A DNA stretch of 64,000 bases, taken from contig NW_020653726.1 in NCBI RefSeq assembly GCF_003589595.1, forward strand, positions 18,411,246 through 18,475,245. Direction: 5' to 3'. The notes beneath the pieces are model-generated. The model saw only the letters and a program-made list of their open reading frames with translations, made no database searches and had not been told where the DNA came from. Positions 10,948 to 21,604 of this stretch are shown piece by piece; positions within the stretch are counted from its first letter, which is position 1, and each line of letters opens with the position of its first letter. Source of the DNA: Hyposmocoma kahamanoa (lineage: Eukaryota; Arthropoda; Insecta; Lepidoptera; Cosmopterigidae). The translations under genes and the position numbers were made by a program.

Positions 10948-10984
10948 ACACACACACACTCACACACACACACACACACACACA
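10948..10984. repeat. CA microsatellite
   Basis: About 18 CA units with one CT interruption. The tract abuts the 3' end of the SINE Y copy that follows, so it may derive from that SINE's tail. Confidence 0.85.
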
Positions 10985-11178
10985 CTCAACATAGCCCCGC
11001 ACTAGGGAAACCCTGTGTCGCGGGTGCCATGGACACACACATAGACAACCACAAATTACACCCAAACTCACGAGAGAAATAAATGTAGGCCATACAAATA
11101 TTTCTCCCGGCCCGGGAATCGAACCTGGGACCTCTGCGTGGCAGTCCGGCGTGGTAACCGTTCGGCCACGGAGGCAGG
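10985..11178 (-). mobile_element. tRNA-headed SINE Y, full copy
   Basis: On the minus strand the element begins GCCTCCGTGGCCGAACGG (A-box-like). It has the B box GGTTCGATTCC about 45 bases later, then a body with TATGGCCTACATTTATTTC and GGACACACACATAG, ending ACCCTGTGTCGCGGG in reverse. The spacing of the boxes is that of a pol III tRNA promoter. There is no anticodon-arm structure good enough to call it a tRNA gene. It is nearly identical to the copy at 39108-39306. Confidence 0.8.
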
Positions 11179-11231
11179 CACAAAAAAAAACTTCTCGAAA
11201 ATGACAAATTTTGAATGTCTACAGTAGTCTT

Positions 11232-11390
11232 AGGGTTGTATTCCAGAACTCTACTCAATGCTCAAGTCAGGACTTGAGTATGATTTAAAGCACTAGAAAT
11301 CATACCCAAGTCCTTGCCATTAGGGTCGTATTTCCAGTGCTTGGAATTATACTGAAGTTCTGACTTGAGCATTGAGTAGAGTGAACCCTA
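11232..11390. mobile_element. Palindromic MITE V, copy 1
   Basis: The ends are AGGGTTGTATTCCAGAACTC... and the inverted ...GAGTAGAGTGAACCCT. TCTACTCAATGCTCAAGTC is inverted on the right side as GACTTGAGCATTGAGTAGA. Internal copies of AGGGTCGTATTTCCAGTGC are shared with the better-preserved copy at 36897. A further small inverted motif (AGGGTCGTATTT...GAATACGACCT) follows at 11396-11424. There is no coding capacity. Confidence 0.65.
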
Positions 11391-13016
11391 CAATAAGGGT
11401 CGTATTTCTGAAGGAATACGACCTATCGTCAGATATCGGAATAAACTTTTATTTTGCCTAAATTTGAAGAAATTAATACACATAAAGCACATAATACCTC
11501 TTTCTGGATTCTCGGAAATATTATATTGTAATTCGTTCTATATTTTTGATGTGTAATACGCAGTGATCGGAATAGAAGGAGCTAATCTACCTAAAGTATG
11601 ATCATTTCCTTAGTATGGACAGACCCATTTCGTCATCAAAGCGTATAAAGTTACTTTTTTTACTGTTTATTTTCTAAACAGCCAAAATATAAGTTATGTT
11701 TATCTTTTAAATGACTAAAGTATATAAATAAGTGCCTGCCTTTAGAAACACAACTACTATCTTAAAAGCTATAAAGTAAATATATTGCGCACGCCTTGAT
11801 GGTACGTCACGGGCACCACAAAAAAAATTCTGTTAATATCGTTTTTGTACACCCATGATGATAAATAAAATAGTTTCATTTGATTTTGGAGTACAATATT
11901 ATTTTTGAGACAATAATTTGTAGCAAATGCTTAACAGGAAATAATAATTTGTCGCCAAGTTATTCAAATTTCAATAAATAATACGCTTATTCAAGTATAA
12001 TCATTTCCGAGAAGTCCCGGGATTTGTAGAAGGGAATGTCCACATTATTCTTTAGTTTAGCTAAATTGACTCCCGCAATTCCGATCATTGGTAATAAGCA
12101 ATTATTCCATTCTACTGTAGTGTACCTATTTAGAAAAAAGTTTTGGTTTGTTGCCTTTTTGTTGTTTCTAATTCTTTCGGAATTTTAGGCGGAGGTATTA
12201 TTCACTCTATAAGTATTACTTTAAGTTCAAGTAAATATATTATATTTTTACCGATCTTTGCTTATTCTAAAAGCACATTGGTACTATTATTACGATAGTG
12301 TGTTACAAACGTTACTGACGGCGCATCTTTTGATCCTTCCTTACAATACTATGATGACAGTTTTATTCAGAAATAGTATTTTGACTTATAACACTATTGT
12401 AATAGCATTACAATATGTACATTACAGCTTACATGAGTTGTTCGTCCCGTCACTTGATATTATAAAAAAAAAACTCTCAAAAACCACTTCATCTCGCTTT
12501 CATACTTAATTTAATTCTAATAGAAACTAATTTCGTCTAAGTACGACCCTTTAGATACCTACCTATTTAATAGATTTACAAGTACCTACGCATAATATTT
12601 CCAAGCTTCTAGCTACAGGGTGAAGTTGGTAGCAATGTCAAGCGAAATAATATCCGGATCCGCTTCGGGTTGAAACTTCGAAGGAAATTTGATCAGGACG
12701 CGATTAAAGCGGGGAGAGATACCTTTAAAAACCGGTTTTGTTTACTCAGATTCCTATCGAAGTAATTTAATTACCAACTCAATATATTTAAGTTGATTTA
12801 AGGAATCTTTTAGAATATTGACTTCAAAATGGACGATAAGGACTTTAAGGAATTGAGGAATATGCTTTTGTAATCTAGATGACTTTTTTGTTGTCGAACA
12901 ATTAGCTGTATATTATTAGTTGTATATATACACTAGCCAGTCTATCGTGCGTGATTAGGAAACTGTTTGAATTTTTTTAAGCTAACGCTTCTTTCGCGCG
13001 TTGTTGCTCGTGTACT
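11391..13016. other. Long AT-rich stretch with one X stub
   Basis: Almost 1.6 kb with no supported gene. The only recognised piece is an X 3' end at about 12435-12475 (GTTGTTCGTCCCGTCACTTG then ATATTATAAAA). Open frames here lack motifs. Confidence 0.45.
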
Positions 13017-13345
13017 TATAGACACACGCTTGGCCACAATCTCGCCTGATGTTAAGCGACGATGCCTGATGACTAAAAAATGCCTATTTGCTCTAGCCTT
13101 GAATAGCCCCAAATTGTACTTTTCGGGAATTTATTTATTTCATTCCTTTGCCTTACGCGTCATAAAGGAGGTAGCATAGCGCTTAGTGCAAATGGGTGGT
13201 ATATCAACGACATAAGGATGGAGTGTTCTGGATTTTCTAGTCGACCGAAGGAGGAACGGTGAGGATGGAACTAAATTGAAAAGTTCCTGCGCACACTTAA
13301 ATTGTATCCGATAGAAAACCGATAAGCAGGCTAGTCGAGATTTTG
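13017..13345 (-). pseudogene. LINE L2, 3' end with C-terminal ORF remnant
   Basis: On the minus strand a short frame (13352-13140) reads ACLSVFYRIQFKCAQELFNL then LHPYVVDIPPICTKRYATSF. It aligns in order with the C-terminus of LINE J and of the 15.9-kb LINE. It is followed by a 3' UTR ending AATCTCGCCTGATG.../GCGTGTGTC in reverse. A second copy lies at 44012-44355. The frame is broken and the 5' part is absent. Confidence 0.65.
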
Positions 13346-13571
13346 TCCACAAAAGAGTTGTTGTTATTAAGTCTCTTTGTTGTTCGTTTTTCTAACAACA
13401 GAAAGAGCGTCCGTGTAAAGGCTAATCACGCAGGATAGACCGCGTGAAACTGGCAAGTATTGGAGTGCGCGATTGCGTTTGTCTTTCCCTTTTCCTTCCA
13501 ACACTTTAAAACGCACCTGGCTACAGTACCACTCAATTATTTTCGATCGCAAAGATGAGTGACTGAGGGAT

Positions 13572-13832
13572 ACTGCCATTGCAATGCGTTCCGGTTTTGA
13601 AGGGTACAGGTACTGGTGAAATTACAGGCACGTGAGACTTGTCAACTTGTGTCTCAGGGTGAAGTGCGCAGTGGCAGTCCCTTGCAGATCTTTGAGATTT
13701 AAAGTGACGGGACGAACAAGTCGTGAGCCTGAAACGGGAAAGCAATACCGCCCACATTACCGTTTGGCGGCAGAAAAAGGTAAGGTGGCAGTATTTCCCT
13801 GGACAAACTCTTTCACAATGGAGCTTTTTTGA
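13572..13832. repeat. Head-to-head chimera of two repeat X pieces
   Basis: From about 13577 to 13704 the sequence is X in plus orientation, ending GATCTTTGAGATTTAAAG. At 13705 it switches to X in minus orientation, starting at the element's 3' end TGACGGGACGAACAAGTCG and running to CTCTTTCACAATGGAGC. The minus piece has lost its centre. This may reflect two insertions or an inversion. Confidence 0.65.
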
Positions 13833-14365
13833 CCAGTCATCCAGTCATGATACCAGGTTACTTAAATTTTTCGCTGAAAGAAACCCGACTACCTAAACGG
13901 TACTTACACGAGATCGAATCACGTTTTTGCAATACAAATATGGCTTGTATGTCTGCCGCTTTACCCCACATAAGAATTCCGTAAGACGTCTCATGTTTAT
14001 AAGCAGAAAAAAATTAAATAGTTATATATCTCATTTTATTTGAAAATTCCTACCAATCCCAAACCTATGCGTTGTACAGTAAACTACACAAAGGCAACGG
14101 TTCAAAACAACCTACCAAAGTCAATTCTGTCCCTTTCGCCCCTTAAGCAATCCCGTCACGTGCGAGTGTAAAGTCGTCCCTATAAATGATTATTGCTATG
14201 AGAAAATGCCTCTTTCCGAACCACTGAAACCTTAGGAATCTATCCGAGTGCGAAGAACGACTTCTGATATTGTTTTAGCTTCTAGATGTGCCATTCTCGA
14301 TCGGAATGACAACTCGCGGGTCATATTACATTATCATCATAATAAGCCCATTGTACCTACCATTG
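13833..14365. other. No recognised feature
   Basis: No supported gene or repeat. Confidence 0.35.
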
Positions 14366-14630
14366 TTTTTTTTTACGATATCAAGTAACGGGAAGAACAA
14401 GTCGTGCGCCTGGTAAGCGAGACGTCGAAATCGGAAACATCTAAAGGACACTGCCACAGCTGCGTCCTCCACTCTGAGACATAAGTTGACAAGCCCCATG
14501 TATCTGTAATTTTACCAGCACCTTTCAAAACCGGAACGCAGTAGTGTTGACATTACTCTTTGCGGCAGAAATGCGTAAGGTGGCAGCACTTGCCTGGACG
14601 AACTCTTTCACAAGGAGCTCTACTGCTACG
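14366..14630 (-). mobile_element. Repeat X, nearly full copy
   Basis: It runs from TTTTACGATATCAAGTAACGG to GAGCTCTACTGCTACG, with both family ends present. Small indels lie in the middle. Confidence 0.7.
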
Positions 14631-15684
14631 ATTTTTTGTACACACGCACCAAGATCCCCGCACTAGTAAAATCATTCGTAGTGTTTTAATTAACATATTA
14701 TAAATATGTATATTTACACACAAGTGTGTATGTGTAAATCATTGAATTTCGTCAGTACATTGTTAATAATACTCGTATAATTTAAACTTTACCCTGTTGG
14801 CATATCGTTGAATGTTCAATACCATTAATACGTTTTGCTTTTATATTGAAATTTCAATAAATGTGCTCCCACTTAGTTGTCATTAGACTAAACGACGACA
14901 AATTTGAGATGTTTATTTAGCTCTCCAAAAAGAAGTGACCGTATTGCACAAAAAAACTATTACGATTAACAGGAAATTGAAAATGTATTAAAATTAAACA
15001 AAATATGATAATGATAATACGAAACACGACCATAGGTATATAATATTACACGTGGGACTACCATTTATGCACTCCAAAGTAGAAAAACAAGGCATTTTTG
15101 TACGATTTTCGAGATTTCGTGCGAGTTAATTGATAACACCGTAACGTACAAAGCGAAAATGGCCGACCGAGCTCAAGTTTTGCGGGACTCCACGAACTGA
15201 TGACACACGTACCACGCAAACTAAGCACTTCTACTGTATTTATTGTTCTGCGTTCGGGGTGCTTCTACATATATAGGTACTTTAATCTTTCTTAATAAAA
15301 TTTCTTTCTTTCTTTCTTGCTGCGTGAAGCGTCGTTCCATCAACTTTTTTTTTAATAAGTTTCTTCCAGTAAACTCTACCTCGTTGCCAGACCGGCAATT
15401 TTCCTGTCCGCACAGTATTGCAAAGTAAAACAATAGTCACGTGTTCAGTACGCACCTTTATGTAAATGCGTCTATGCGGGAGACAGTAACCAATTTTATA
15501 ACCCGAAGTATTGCACGTATTTGTGGCACTTATTGCTACTTATACAAGGCTTGGTTTTATGTGATATGAGTTGAATAAAACGCACTTAAGCAACAACCCT
15601 TCATAATTGAAGAACGGATATAAAAATATTATAATACTATTTTCTTTCAAGTTTTGAAAGAGAAGAACGACTTCGAAAGACTTT
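14631..15684. other. No recognised feature
   Basis: The stretch contains a (TTTC)n tract at about 15300-15319. The open frames near 15221-15433 lie on both strands over a low-complexity region and have no motif. Confidence 0.4.
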
Positions 15685-15937
15685 GACGACCTCGTTGGCT
15701 TAACGGTTTGTATTATGGGCACTGGATGTGGAGGTCCCGGGTTCGATTCCTGGTAGGACCATTTTGGAAAACACATTTCTAAAGTGGTTCCGGCGTGGGT
15801 GTTCTGGTAAGTGCCCCAGGGTAAATTCCGTTGCTCTGGTACTCATCATCAACAACCCTTTTATACGTCCCACTGCTGGGCACGGGTCTTTTTTCAGACG
15901 AGGGTTTAGGCCATAGTCCGCCACGTTGGCCCAAAGC

Positions 15938-17745
15938 AGTTGAATCCAACTTCTGCCGTCCCACCTTGCCTCCCATGCAGAAACCTGACGGATCACTGGC
16001 TCACTCTGCAACGGATAAAGCAAACTTATTTGCTGCAATGTTTGCAAGCAATTCGCATCTAGATGCAGGCTCAAAACATCCACCAAATTTACCTCGTTGT
16101 GACACTTCAATGCCGGAGGTCACAATCCACGCAAAAGAGGTTCGTAGAGCTCTGCGAAGTCTAGATGTGAATAAGGCCAGTGGTCCTGATGGTATACCAG
16201 CATGGGTACTGAGGCTTTGCGCGCCTGAGCTAACTCCTGTACTGACGTGTCTGTACCGCCTCTCACTAAAAACGAGAATAGTGCCTAAATCATGGAAGCT
16301 TGCAAATGTGCAACCAGTCCCTAAAAAGGGAAGCCGCGCCGACCCCTGTAATTACAGACCAATCGCCATAACTTCCATACTCTGCAAGGTTATGGAAAGA
16401 GTTCTGAACGGTAAGCTGCTATCATACCTTGAAATAAATGACCTACTCAGTGATCGTCAATATGGCTTCCGCCGGGGACGATCAACTGGGGATCTTCTCG
16501 TGTATGTTACGCATTGCTGGGGCGAGGCCATCGAGAAACACGGTGAGGCACTGGCCGTATCGCTCGATATCTCAAAGGCCTTCGACAGGGTTTGGCATGC
16601 AAGTTTGCTGAGCAAGCTTCCTGCTTACGGCATCCCTGCCGACTTTTGCAGCTGGATATCAGATTTCCTTGGGGAACGGTCGATTCGAGTAGTCATTGAA
16701 GGCTGCTCATCTGACTTGATGGCTATTGATGCTGGAGTTCCTCAAGGGTCTGTTCTCTCGGCGACTCTTTTCCTGCTACACATCAATGACCTATTGGTCC
16801 CGGGTATAGTTGGGTATGCAGATGACAGTACAGTTACCGAGAGATATCTGTCTAGCGCAAGAGACGGCAGGGAAGATATTCGTTCGCTGAGAGAGGCTAT
16901 GGTAGAGCGAACGAACCTGACCTTAAGTCTTGTTGCCCAGTGGGGTGACAACAATCTGGTCAGCTTCAACGCCACCAAAACGCAGGCCTGTCTTTTTTCC
17001 GCAAAAAGGAGTCCATTTGATCTGACTCCTACTTTTCGGGGTGTATCTGTCCCAGTTACCGACCGCCTAGAGCTTCTTGGCATGACATTAAGCGCAAATC
17101 TCAACTTTGGCGCTTCTATAGAGTCTAAAGCACAAACTGCAGCCAAGAAGCTGGGTATCCTTAACAAGGTGAAGCGATACTTCTCGCCTGGACAGCTTTT
17201 AACCTTATATAAAGCGCAGGTCCGGTCTTGCATGGAGTATTGCAGTCACCTGTGGGATGGCTCAGCGAAATACCAACTAGAGGCTCTTGACTCGATTGAT
17301 CGCAGAGCCAGAAGGCTTATTGGCGACGATGAGCTCGAATATAAACTTCATAGTTTAGCCCATCGGCGAAAGGTCGCGGGTCTGTCGGTTTTTTACAGAT
17401 TATACTTCGGAGAGTGTGCCCATGAGCTCCACCAGCTCATTCCATCCGCCCCCTTTTACCATCGGACATCTAGACGAACGGCGGGATATCACCCTCACCT
17501 GGTTGATATTCCTTTAAGTCGTACTAAGCGCTTTTCGTCATCTTTTATAATGCGCACAGCCCGTGACTGGAATTCCCTGCCTGCGTCTATTTTTCCGAGT
17601 ACATACAACCCGAATATTTTCAAGGTGCGATTGAATAGGCATCTCCTGGGCGAGCTCGTACCAACGTAGACCTCATCTTTGCTCTAGGGCTAGGTAGTGG
17701 TCAAGAGTTCGTCCATTTTTAATAAAAAAAAAAAAAAAAAAAAAA
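15938..17745 (+). mobile_element. 5'-truncated jockey-superfamily LINE with poly(A) tail
   Basis: The element carries the reverse-transcriptase and C-terminal part of ORF2, a short 3' UTR, and 22 A at 17724-17745. It has no endonuclease domain and no ORF1, the usual result of incomplete target-primed reverse transcription. The 5' junction falls in element B after GGCCCAA. AAAGC at 15933-15937 and AACGC just after the poly(A) may be a diverged 5-bp target duplication. The poly(A) end favours jockey-type over CR1-type ends. The clade within the superfamily is not settled. Confidence 0.8.
15939..17669 (+). CDS. Reverse transcriptase ORF2, 5'-truncated but open to its stop
   Basis: The frame is open from the 5' truncation to the TAG at 17667 (about 576 codons of element sequence). 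The open frame runs on upstream to 15831 (612 codons in all), but those first codons belong to SINE A and element B. There is no ATG, so the frame start is not a real start. Motifs in order are KASGPDGIP (finger), NYRPIAI, GFRRGRST and SLDISKAFDRVW. The first catalytic Asp is at 16566. Then come AGVPQGSVLS and YADD with its two catalytic Asp at 16815-16826. After the palm come the YCSHLWDG block and a WNSLPASIF...FKVRLNRHLLG tail. All three catalytic aspartates are present. Lack of an endonuclease and promoter makes autonomous activity unlikely. The intact frame suggests a fairly recent insertion. Confidence 0.85.
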   Translation, partial: VESNFCRPTLPPMQKPDGSLAHSATDKANLFAAMFASNSHLDAGSKHPPNLPRCDTSMPEVTIHAKEVRRALRSLDVNKASGPDGIPAWVLRLCAPELTPVLTCLYRLSLKTRIVPKSWKLANVQPVPKKGSRADPCNYRPIAITSILCKVMERVLNGKLLSYLEINDLLSDRQYGFRRGRSTGDLLVYVTHCWGEAIEKHGEALAVSLDISKAFDRVWHASLLSKLPAYGIPADFCSWISDFLGERSIRVVIEGCSSDLMAIDAGVPQGSVLSATLFLLHINDLLVPGIVGYADDSTVTERYLSSARDGREDIRSLREAMVERTNLTLSLVAQWGDNNLVSFNATKTQACLFSAKRSPFDLTPTFRGVSVPVTDRLELLGMTLSANLNFGASIESKAQTAAKKLGILNKVKRYFSPGQLLTLYKAQVRSCMEYCSHLWDGSAKYQLEALDSIDRRARRLIGDDELEYKLHSLAHRRKVAGLSVFYRLYFGECAHELHQLIPSAPFYHRTSRRTAGYHPHLVDIPLSRTKRFSSSFIMRTARDWNSLPASIFPSTYNPNIFKVRLNRHLLGELVPT

Positions 17746-17900
17746 TAACGCGGGTTGTGGACTTCACACATTGTCCGAGGGTTGTGAAGCTTCTTCGACG
17801 TGTGTTTCATTACGATGTTTTCCTTCACCGAAAAACTCATGATAAATTTCAAATTAAATAAACAGGGAATTCCCTAGTTTGAGACCAGTCAATTGGATAT

Positions 17901-18429
17901 CTATTTTAGACTCTCGCATCTCCCATGGCCTTAAAGATTGATTGTGAATTATCTAAAATGGAGGCGGTATTCCTCGGCAATGGCACAGTCGGCCGGCGTC
18001 AAGAATTAAGGTTTAAGAACCGGCAAACAATAATAATTATAATTATTTTAGAAGCTTGAGGGGGAATTCCATTGTCTTCGTCGACACAAGAAATAATGAT
18101 TTGTATACAATTTTTGGATGTACGGGGAATGCTATTGAACAATCGACAAACCTTATATAATGGTCCTATACATTTATTTATTTATTATATGGACAACAAA
18201 ACAGATAACAATCAAATTACATTGATACAAATTAAATATGATATAACAAAGATCCGTACTAGATTGTAACCCTACTTATGTTAACACATCATTCTAAAGT
18301 AACAAGAAAGAACTATATTAAATTTGCTGACAATTTACTTACTTGCTTAATACTAAAGCATCAAGAGAATGGGTGAAAATCTATACAAGTACTAGTTGCT
18401 TTACTACACGTTTAAATACTCTGGATCTT
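17901..18429. other. No recognised feature
   Basis: AT-rich. The open frame at 18072-18269 has no motif. Confidence 0.35.
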
Positions 18430-18965
18430 GGATCAAAAATGTCCAAATCGAAGTTTTTCATAGATATCTCGTTGTAAAGCTACATTCTTACAAGGGGCTT
18501 GTAAAAGGAAGTATTATTCCTGTGCGTCCGCAAGTAAAACGTCTTGTTGGGTATTCGGTGTAGCGCCTTGTAGAGAGAGCTATTTTATTAAAGAGGTAAG
18601 GAGAATCAATCTCACCATGAAGAACCTTATGCAAGTATGTGAGGTCCTGTTTCTTATGGCGGCAAACACGTAAGGAGGTCACTTTAAATTCGCCAAGTCT
18701 CTCACAAAAGCCAACAAGGCTGCGGCCATAACCGTTTCTAACTAAGTATCCTTAGTGCTTTTCTCTAAACGCTTTCCGACAGTGGACTGAGTAGCAGGGA
18801 GACCAGATGATACAAACATCCTCTAAAATACTATGGACAAGGCTATAATAGACGGTCAGAAAACTTTCAGCCCGTTTGAAACCCTTAATGCATCTTGTTA
18901 AGAAGCCCAGTAATTGAAGTGCTTTGTTCTTAATTATATATGTTCCTATTGTCGTTTTTAGTTTT
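18430..18965 (-). pseudogene. LINE reverse-transcriptase post-palm remnant, unclassified
   Basis: On the minus strand a short frame reads SLRVCRHKKQDLTYLHKVLH then GEIDSPYLFNKIAL. This is the S-L-x-x-R-R-x-x-x-D-L-x-x-L-x-K-x-L-x-x-x-I-(D/N) helix pair after the palm in jockey/CR1/R1-type LINEs. The upstream part (18700-18965) continues similarly, with residues such as GSPVW-like and FREKH-like phrases in shifted frames. Multiple stops and shifts show a dead copy. Confidence 0.5.
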
Positions 18966-19473
18966 CTGAATCAATCATAGCATTTCATAACAACCGCATA
19001 AAAGCTGAAGTTACATTGCACGGGTTTATACGTTGTAACTGACGCCTCTAATTGACGGCAAGGGCGCTTTGTTACGTAACTTTACCCTTATGTACATACC
19101 AGTAGAGATGAGTGGATATTCACAAAAGAGAAACGGGTTCAAAACTGGCAGGAGAATATTTCAACAGAAACTCGGCTATGTAATAATCCGTATTAATTAA
19201 CGCTATAATGTTGTTTTAACTCGCTGTAACTTGACTACAAAGACAAACTATGAAAATTAAGGACAATCACAAAAACAAACATTTCTTGAAATAAAAACAT
19301 AAGCGCGCTTAAACAATTTTAGCGCTGCCATTATTTTCAACCATCGAGTATATAACCAGAAATAGAGACGAAATAACGGCCATCCACCCCTGGCAACTCA
19401 TCAGGTACATGGCTCTTATATCACTTTTAAATATCAACTCTCGTTTGCGATGAAATATCCTAGGGGATATTAG
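18966..19473. other. No recognised feature
   Basis: No supported gene. An open frame at 19309-19494 has no motif and overlaps the repeat Z edge. Confidence 0.35.
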
Positions 19474-19868
19474 TGGCGAAGTAGGCTTCGCCACTATACA
19501 GGACTTGACACTGGAGATAATAAAAATAGTTTCTCACTACGACACTACACAAAGTATATTGAAAGAAAAACGCCTTGAATTGGAGAAATAGCAAAATCAA
19601 CCATTAAAGTAATTGCTCCTAACTTAAAGTTAGGCGCTATTTATAAAAATAAATTTTCATGCGTGAACAGCCACCCTTCGAGGTGGATGATTGTCTTCAA
19701 AATGAAATGGGACCACTGTGGAAGTACCCCCTTTCCAACAAAAAATAATCATGAAAATCTGTTCACAAATACCGGAGTTATCGCGTAACATACATACAAA
19801 AAAAAGAAAACAAAAAAGAACATACAGTCGAATTGAGAACCTCCTCCTTTTTTGAAGTCGGTTAAAAA
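19474..19868 (-). repeat. Repeat Z copy
   Basis: It runs from TTCGCCACTATACAGGAC to TTTGAAGTCGGTTAAAAAC and is co-linear with 1366-1805. The outer left part of Z is missing. At the break a small hairpin is formed by TAGTGGCGAAG and CTTCGCCACTA. Confidence 0.7.
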
Positions 19869-20364
19869 CTGAAATAGTACAGCGCCAACAACTGACCTGT
19901 GTGACTGACGTCTCCGTATATTCCAAAAATATTCTGTATTTATTGTAATAAAGATAATATCTCTTACAGGGGCTGGTCCATTCGGTGGTGTGGGAAAAAC
20001 AGCAAAACATTTAATTACAAAACAAATGGAATTTATTAATTTATATTTAATCGGTAATTATATAATATGAAATGCGTAATTTTGCAATTTTCGTCCATTA
20101 TAGCAAAGCTCAAGTTAAACTGGTCGATTTCAAGTGAAACAATTGACGACACCCGTCAATTGTTTCGAATTCGGGCTGGCCATTGGAGCGCAGTGTCATT
20201 CTTATGATATGGCAGAATAGTTTTCAAACAAATTAAATAATATTTCGCCTCTATTTCTGGTTATAAACTCGATGGTTTCAACAAAAAACAATTATTGTAA
20301 TGTTACTTTAAAGTCCTAATAGAACTAACATGCTTTAGAAGCGAGATAAGATCAAAATAAGAAG
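19869..20364. other. No recognised feature
   Basis: Contains a CAATTGACG...CGTCAATTG short palindrome at about 20140-20163. Otherwise nothing recognised. Confidence 0.35.
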
Positions 20365-20995
20365 TCAAATACTGTTTATTTCATAGATAAGCAAATCACA
20401 CTTTAAATCGTCATAGTTAATCTTAGTAATAACAACGCAAACACTCCTAGCCATGGACTACAGAAACCCTGTATCGCGGGTGCTATGGACACACACATAG
20501 ACTACCACAAATTTCACCCAAATTCATCAGAGAAATGGATGTTGGCCATACAAATATTTCTCCCGGCCCGGGATTCGAACCCGAGACCTCTGCGTGGCAT
20601 GGTAGCCGTTCGGCCACTAAGGCAGATACTGATTAAACTCTACTGCTCGTAAAGCAGATTCCCCTGAGAAGAATGAACAAGAAACTCTAGGAGTTGCTAT
20701 TTGTAAATATAAATATACATTTGCATACATTTATCATTACAATATTTAATTTAAACATCTTAGAGAATGCCTTCAAAACGGCGCTAAACGGTGGTAGTGA
20801 CCACGGATTTTTGCCATAAAAGTATTCACAGAAGTTGTATAATAACCTATAGTATAAAAATTTTGTTTCACTATGGTGTTAAACCTCGTAAATGGCAAAC
20901 TTTGAATATTAATTGGAATCTTAATAGAGAATTGTATACCTACATTGCCCCTTAGATGAATTTGAGACTTTATGAAGACGACTGTCAAGTACAGC
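20365..20995 (-). pseudogene. LINE R, 3' end, interrupted by SINE Y
   Basis: The minus strand near 20960-20830 reads GIQFSIKIPINIQSLPFTRF then NTIVKQNFYTIGYYTTSVN. The pattern (F/Y)NK(I/L)P-x-x-I-x-x-LP-x-x-(R/K)F-x-x-x-(V/L)K, ending in YY, is a LINE ORF C-terminus. The non-coding 3' part runs leftwards to about 20365 and is split by SINE Y at 20450-20624. Copies at 3540-3850 and 32690-33020 share both parts. Confidence 0.65.
20450..20624 (-). mobile_element. tRNA-headed SINE Y inserted in LINE R
   Basis: It has the Y body (GTATCGCGGGTGCTATGG) and head (TCTGCGTGGCATGGTAGCC...CGGCCACTAAGGCAG), with the B box in reverse as GGATTCGAACCC. It falls between R sequences that are contiguous at 32.9 kb, so it inserted after R. 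Confidence 0.75.
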
Positions 20996-21604
20996 TAGTT
21001 TATTTTTACTCTTCTATTTAGTTTCTCGCTTGCACTTGTGCATTGTTAATTACTCTAACTCTCCCATATAATTTACATCGAGTTGTTCTGTCGTATCAAT
21101 TCGCTGAGTATTTAATTGAAACGGCACGAGACTTGGTCGTTTTTTCGTAAGAGTGAAAGAGACAATGGATCACAACATTTTATCATGGTTACGAAACTCC
21201 GCGATGGGTATTTTGTCTCGTCGGACAAAACAGTCAGGCGTTTTGTATCGGGAAACTACGCATAGTCCGCACTATGCGTAGTTTCCCGATTCTAGATTAC
21301 CGGATAAAATTGTCAGGCGTTTCTTAAACTTTAAGATTAATGCCTCTATTAACCAGTTTCTTAATGCAAACCGATAGGAATCTTGTCATCGACGTCAAGA
21401 CTCTTCACTTTTGTGAAATTAAGTATTTTAATAAATGCTCATCATCATCCATTCGCAGATCACCACTCCATCTGGCCGGAGGGTGTAACTACGTTCGCTG
21501 ACCCGTGGTCTCTTCAGCTTCTGCCTTCTGCTGCCACTTCAGGTTCCTTATTCTACCAGCAGTCGACGACCTTTGTTCTCTGCTGAATAACCTCACTTCG
21601 AATC
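20996..21604. other. Mostly unrecognised, contains a perfect hairpin
   Basis: The notable object is the inverted repeat listed at 21247-21290. The phrase GTCAGGCGTTT occurs on both sides of it (21234, 21311) and again near 35333. The part from 21424 has a faint look of a reversed RTE-type ORF but could not be supported. Confidence 0.4.
21247..21290. repeat. Perfect inverted repeat, 20-bp arms, 4-base loop
   Basis: ATCGGGAAACTACGCATAGT (21247-21266) is followed by CCGC and then its exact reverse complement (21271-21290). No coding or terminator role is apparent in this eukaryotic setting. It may be the core of a small foldback repeat. Confidence 0.85.

Larger units (their letters stand above)
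15844..17860 (+). mobile_element. Element B split by a LINE (pieces 15844-15932, 17746-17860)
   Basis: The left piece begins CATCATCAACAACCC, then ACGTCCCACTGCTGGGC, and breaks after TTGGCCCAA. The right piece resumes CGCGGGTTGTGGACTTCAC and runs through TTTTCCTTCACCGAAAAACTC. A compact relative at 34318-34505 reads from TCCCATTGCTGGGC through ATGCGGGTTGGAGAC, in the same order. A sequence resembling only the right part also occurs near 23420-23520. This is a common lepidopteran-type repeat without an ORF. Confidence 0.7.
15685..17900 (+). mobile_element. tRNA-headed SINE A split by nested insertions (pieces 15685-15843, 17861-17900)
   Basis: The left piece has the head CTCGTTGGCTTAACGGTTTG and a good B box, GGTTCGATTCC, then TTGCTCTGGTACTCAT. 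The right piece resumes GGGAATTCCCTAGTTTGAGACC. The uninterrupted copy at 6341-6549 reads directly from CTCTGGTACTCAT to AGGAATTTCCTAGTTTGAG. The ~2 kb between the two pieces is therefore inserted DNA. Confidence 0.7.

Noticed and set aside
10870..11082. ORF containing a Thr-His run
   Set aside because: It is a translation of the CA microsatellite and the SINE Y tail.
10985..11178. tRNA gene
   Set aside because: A- and B-box-like segments are present but the sequence does not fold into a credible cloverleaf with an anticodon arm, and the unit is dispersed with a body and tail, so it is a SINE.
15831..15938. N-terminal codons of the long ORF as part of the LINE protein
   Set aside because: These bases belong to SINE A and element B, as shown by independent copies; the frame is open by chance and starts at a non-ATG codon.
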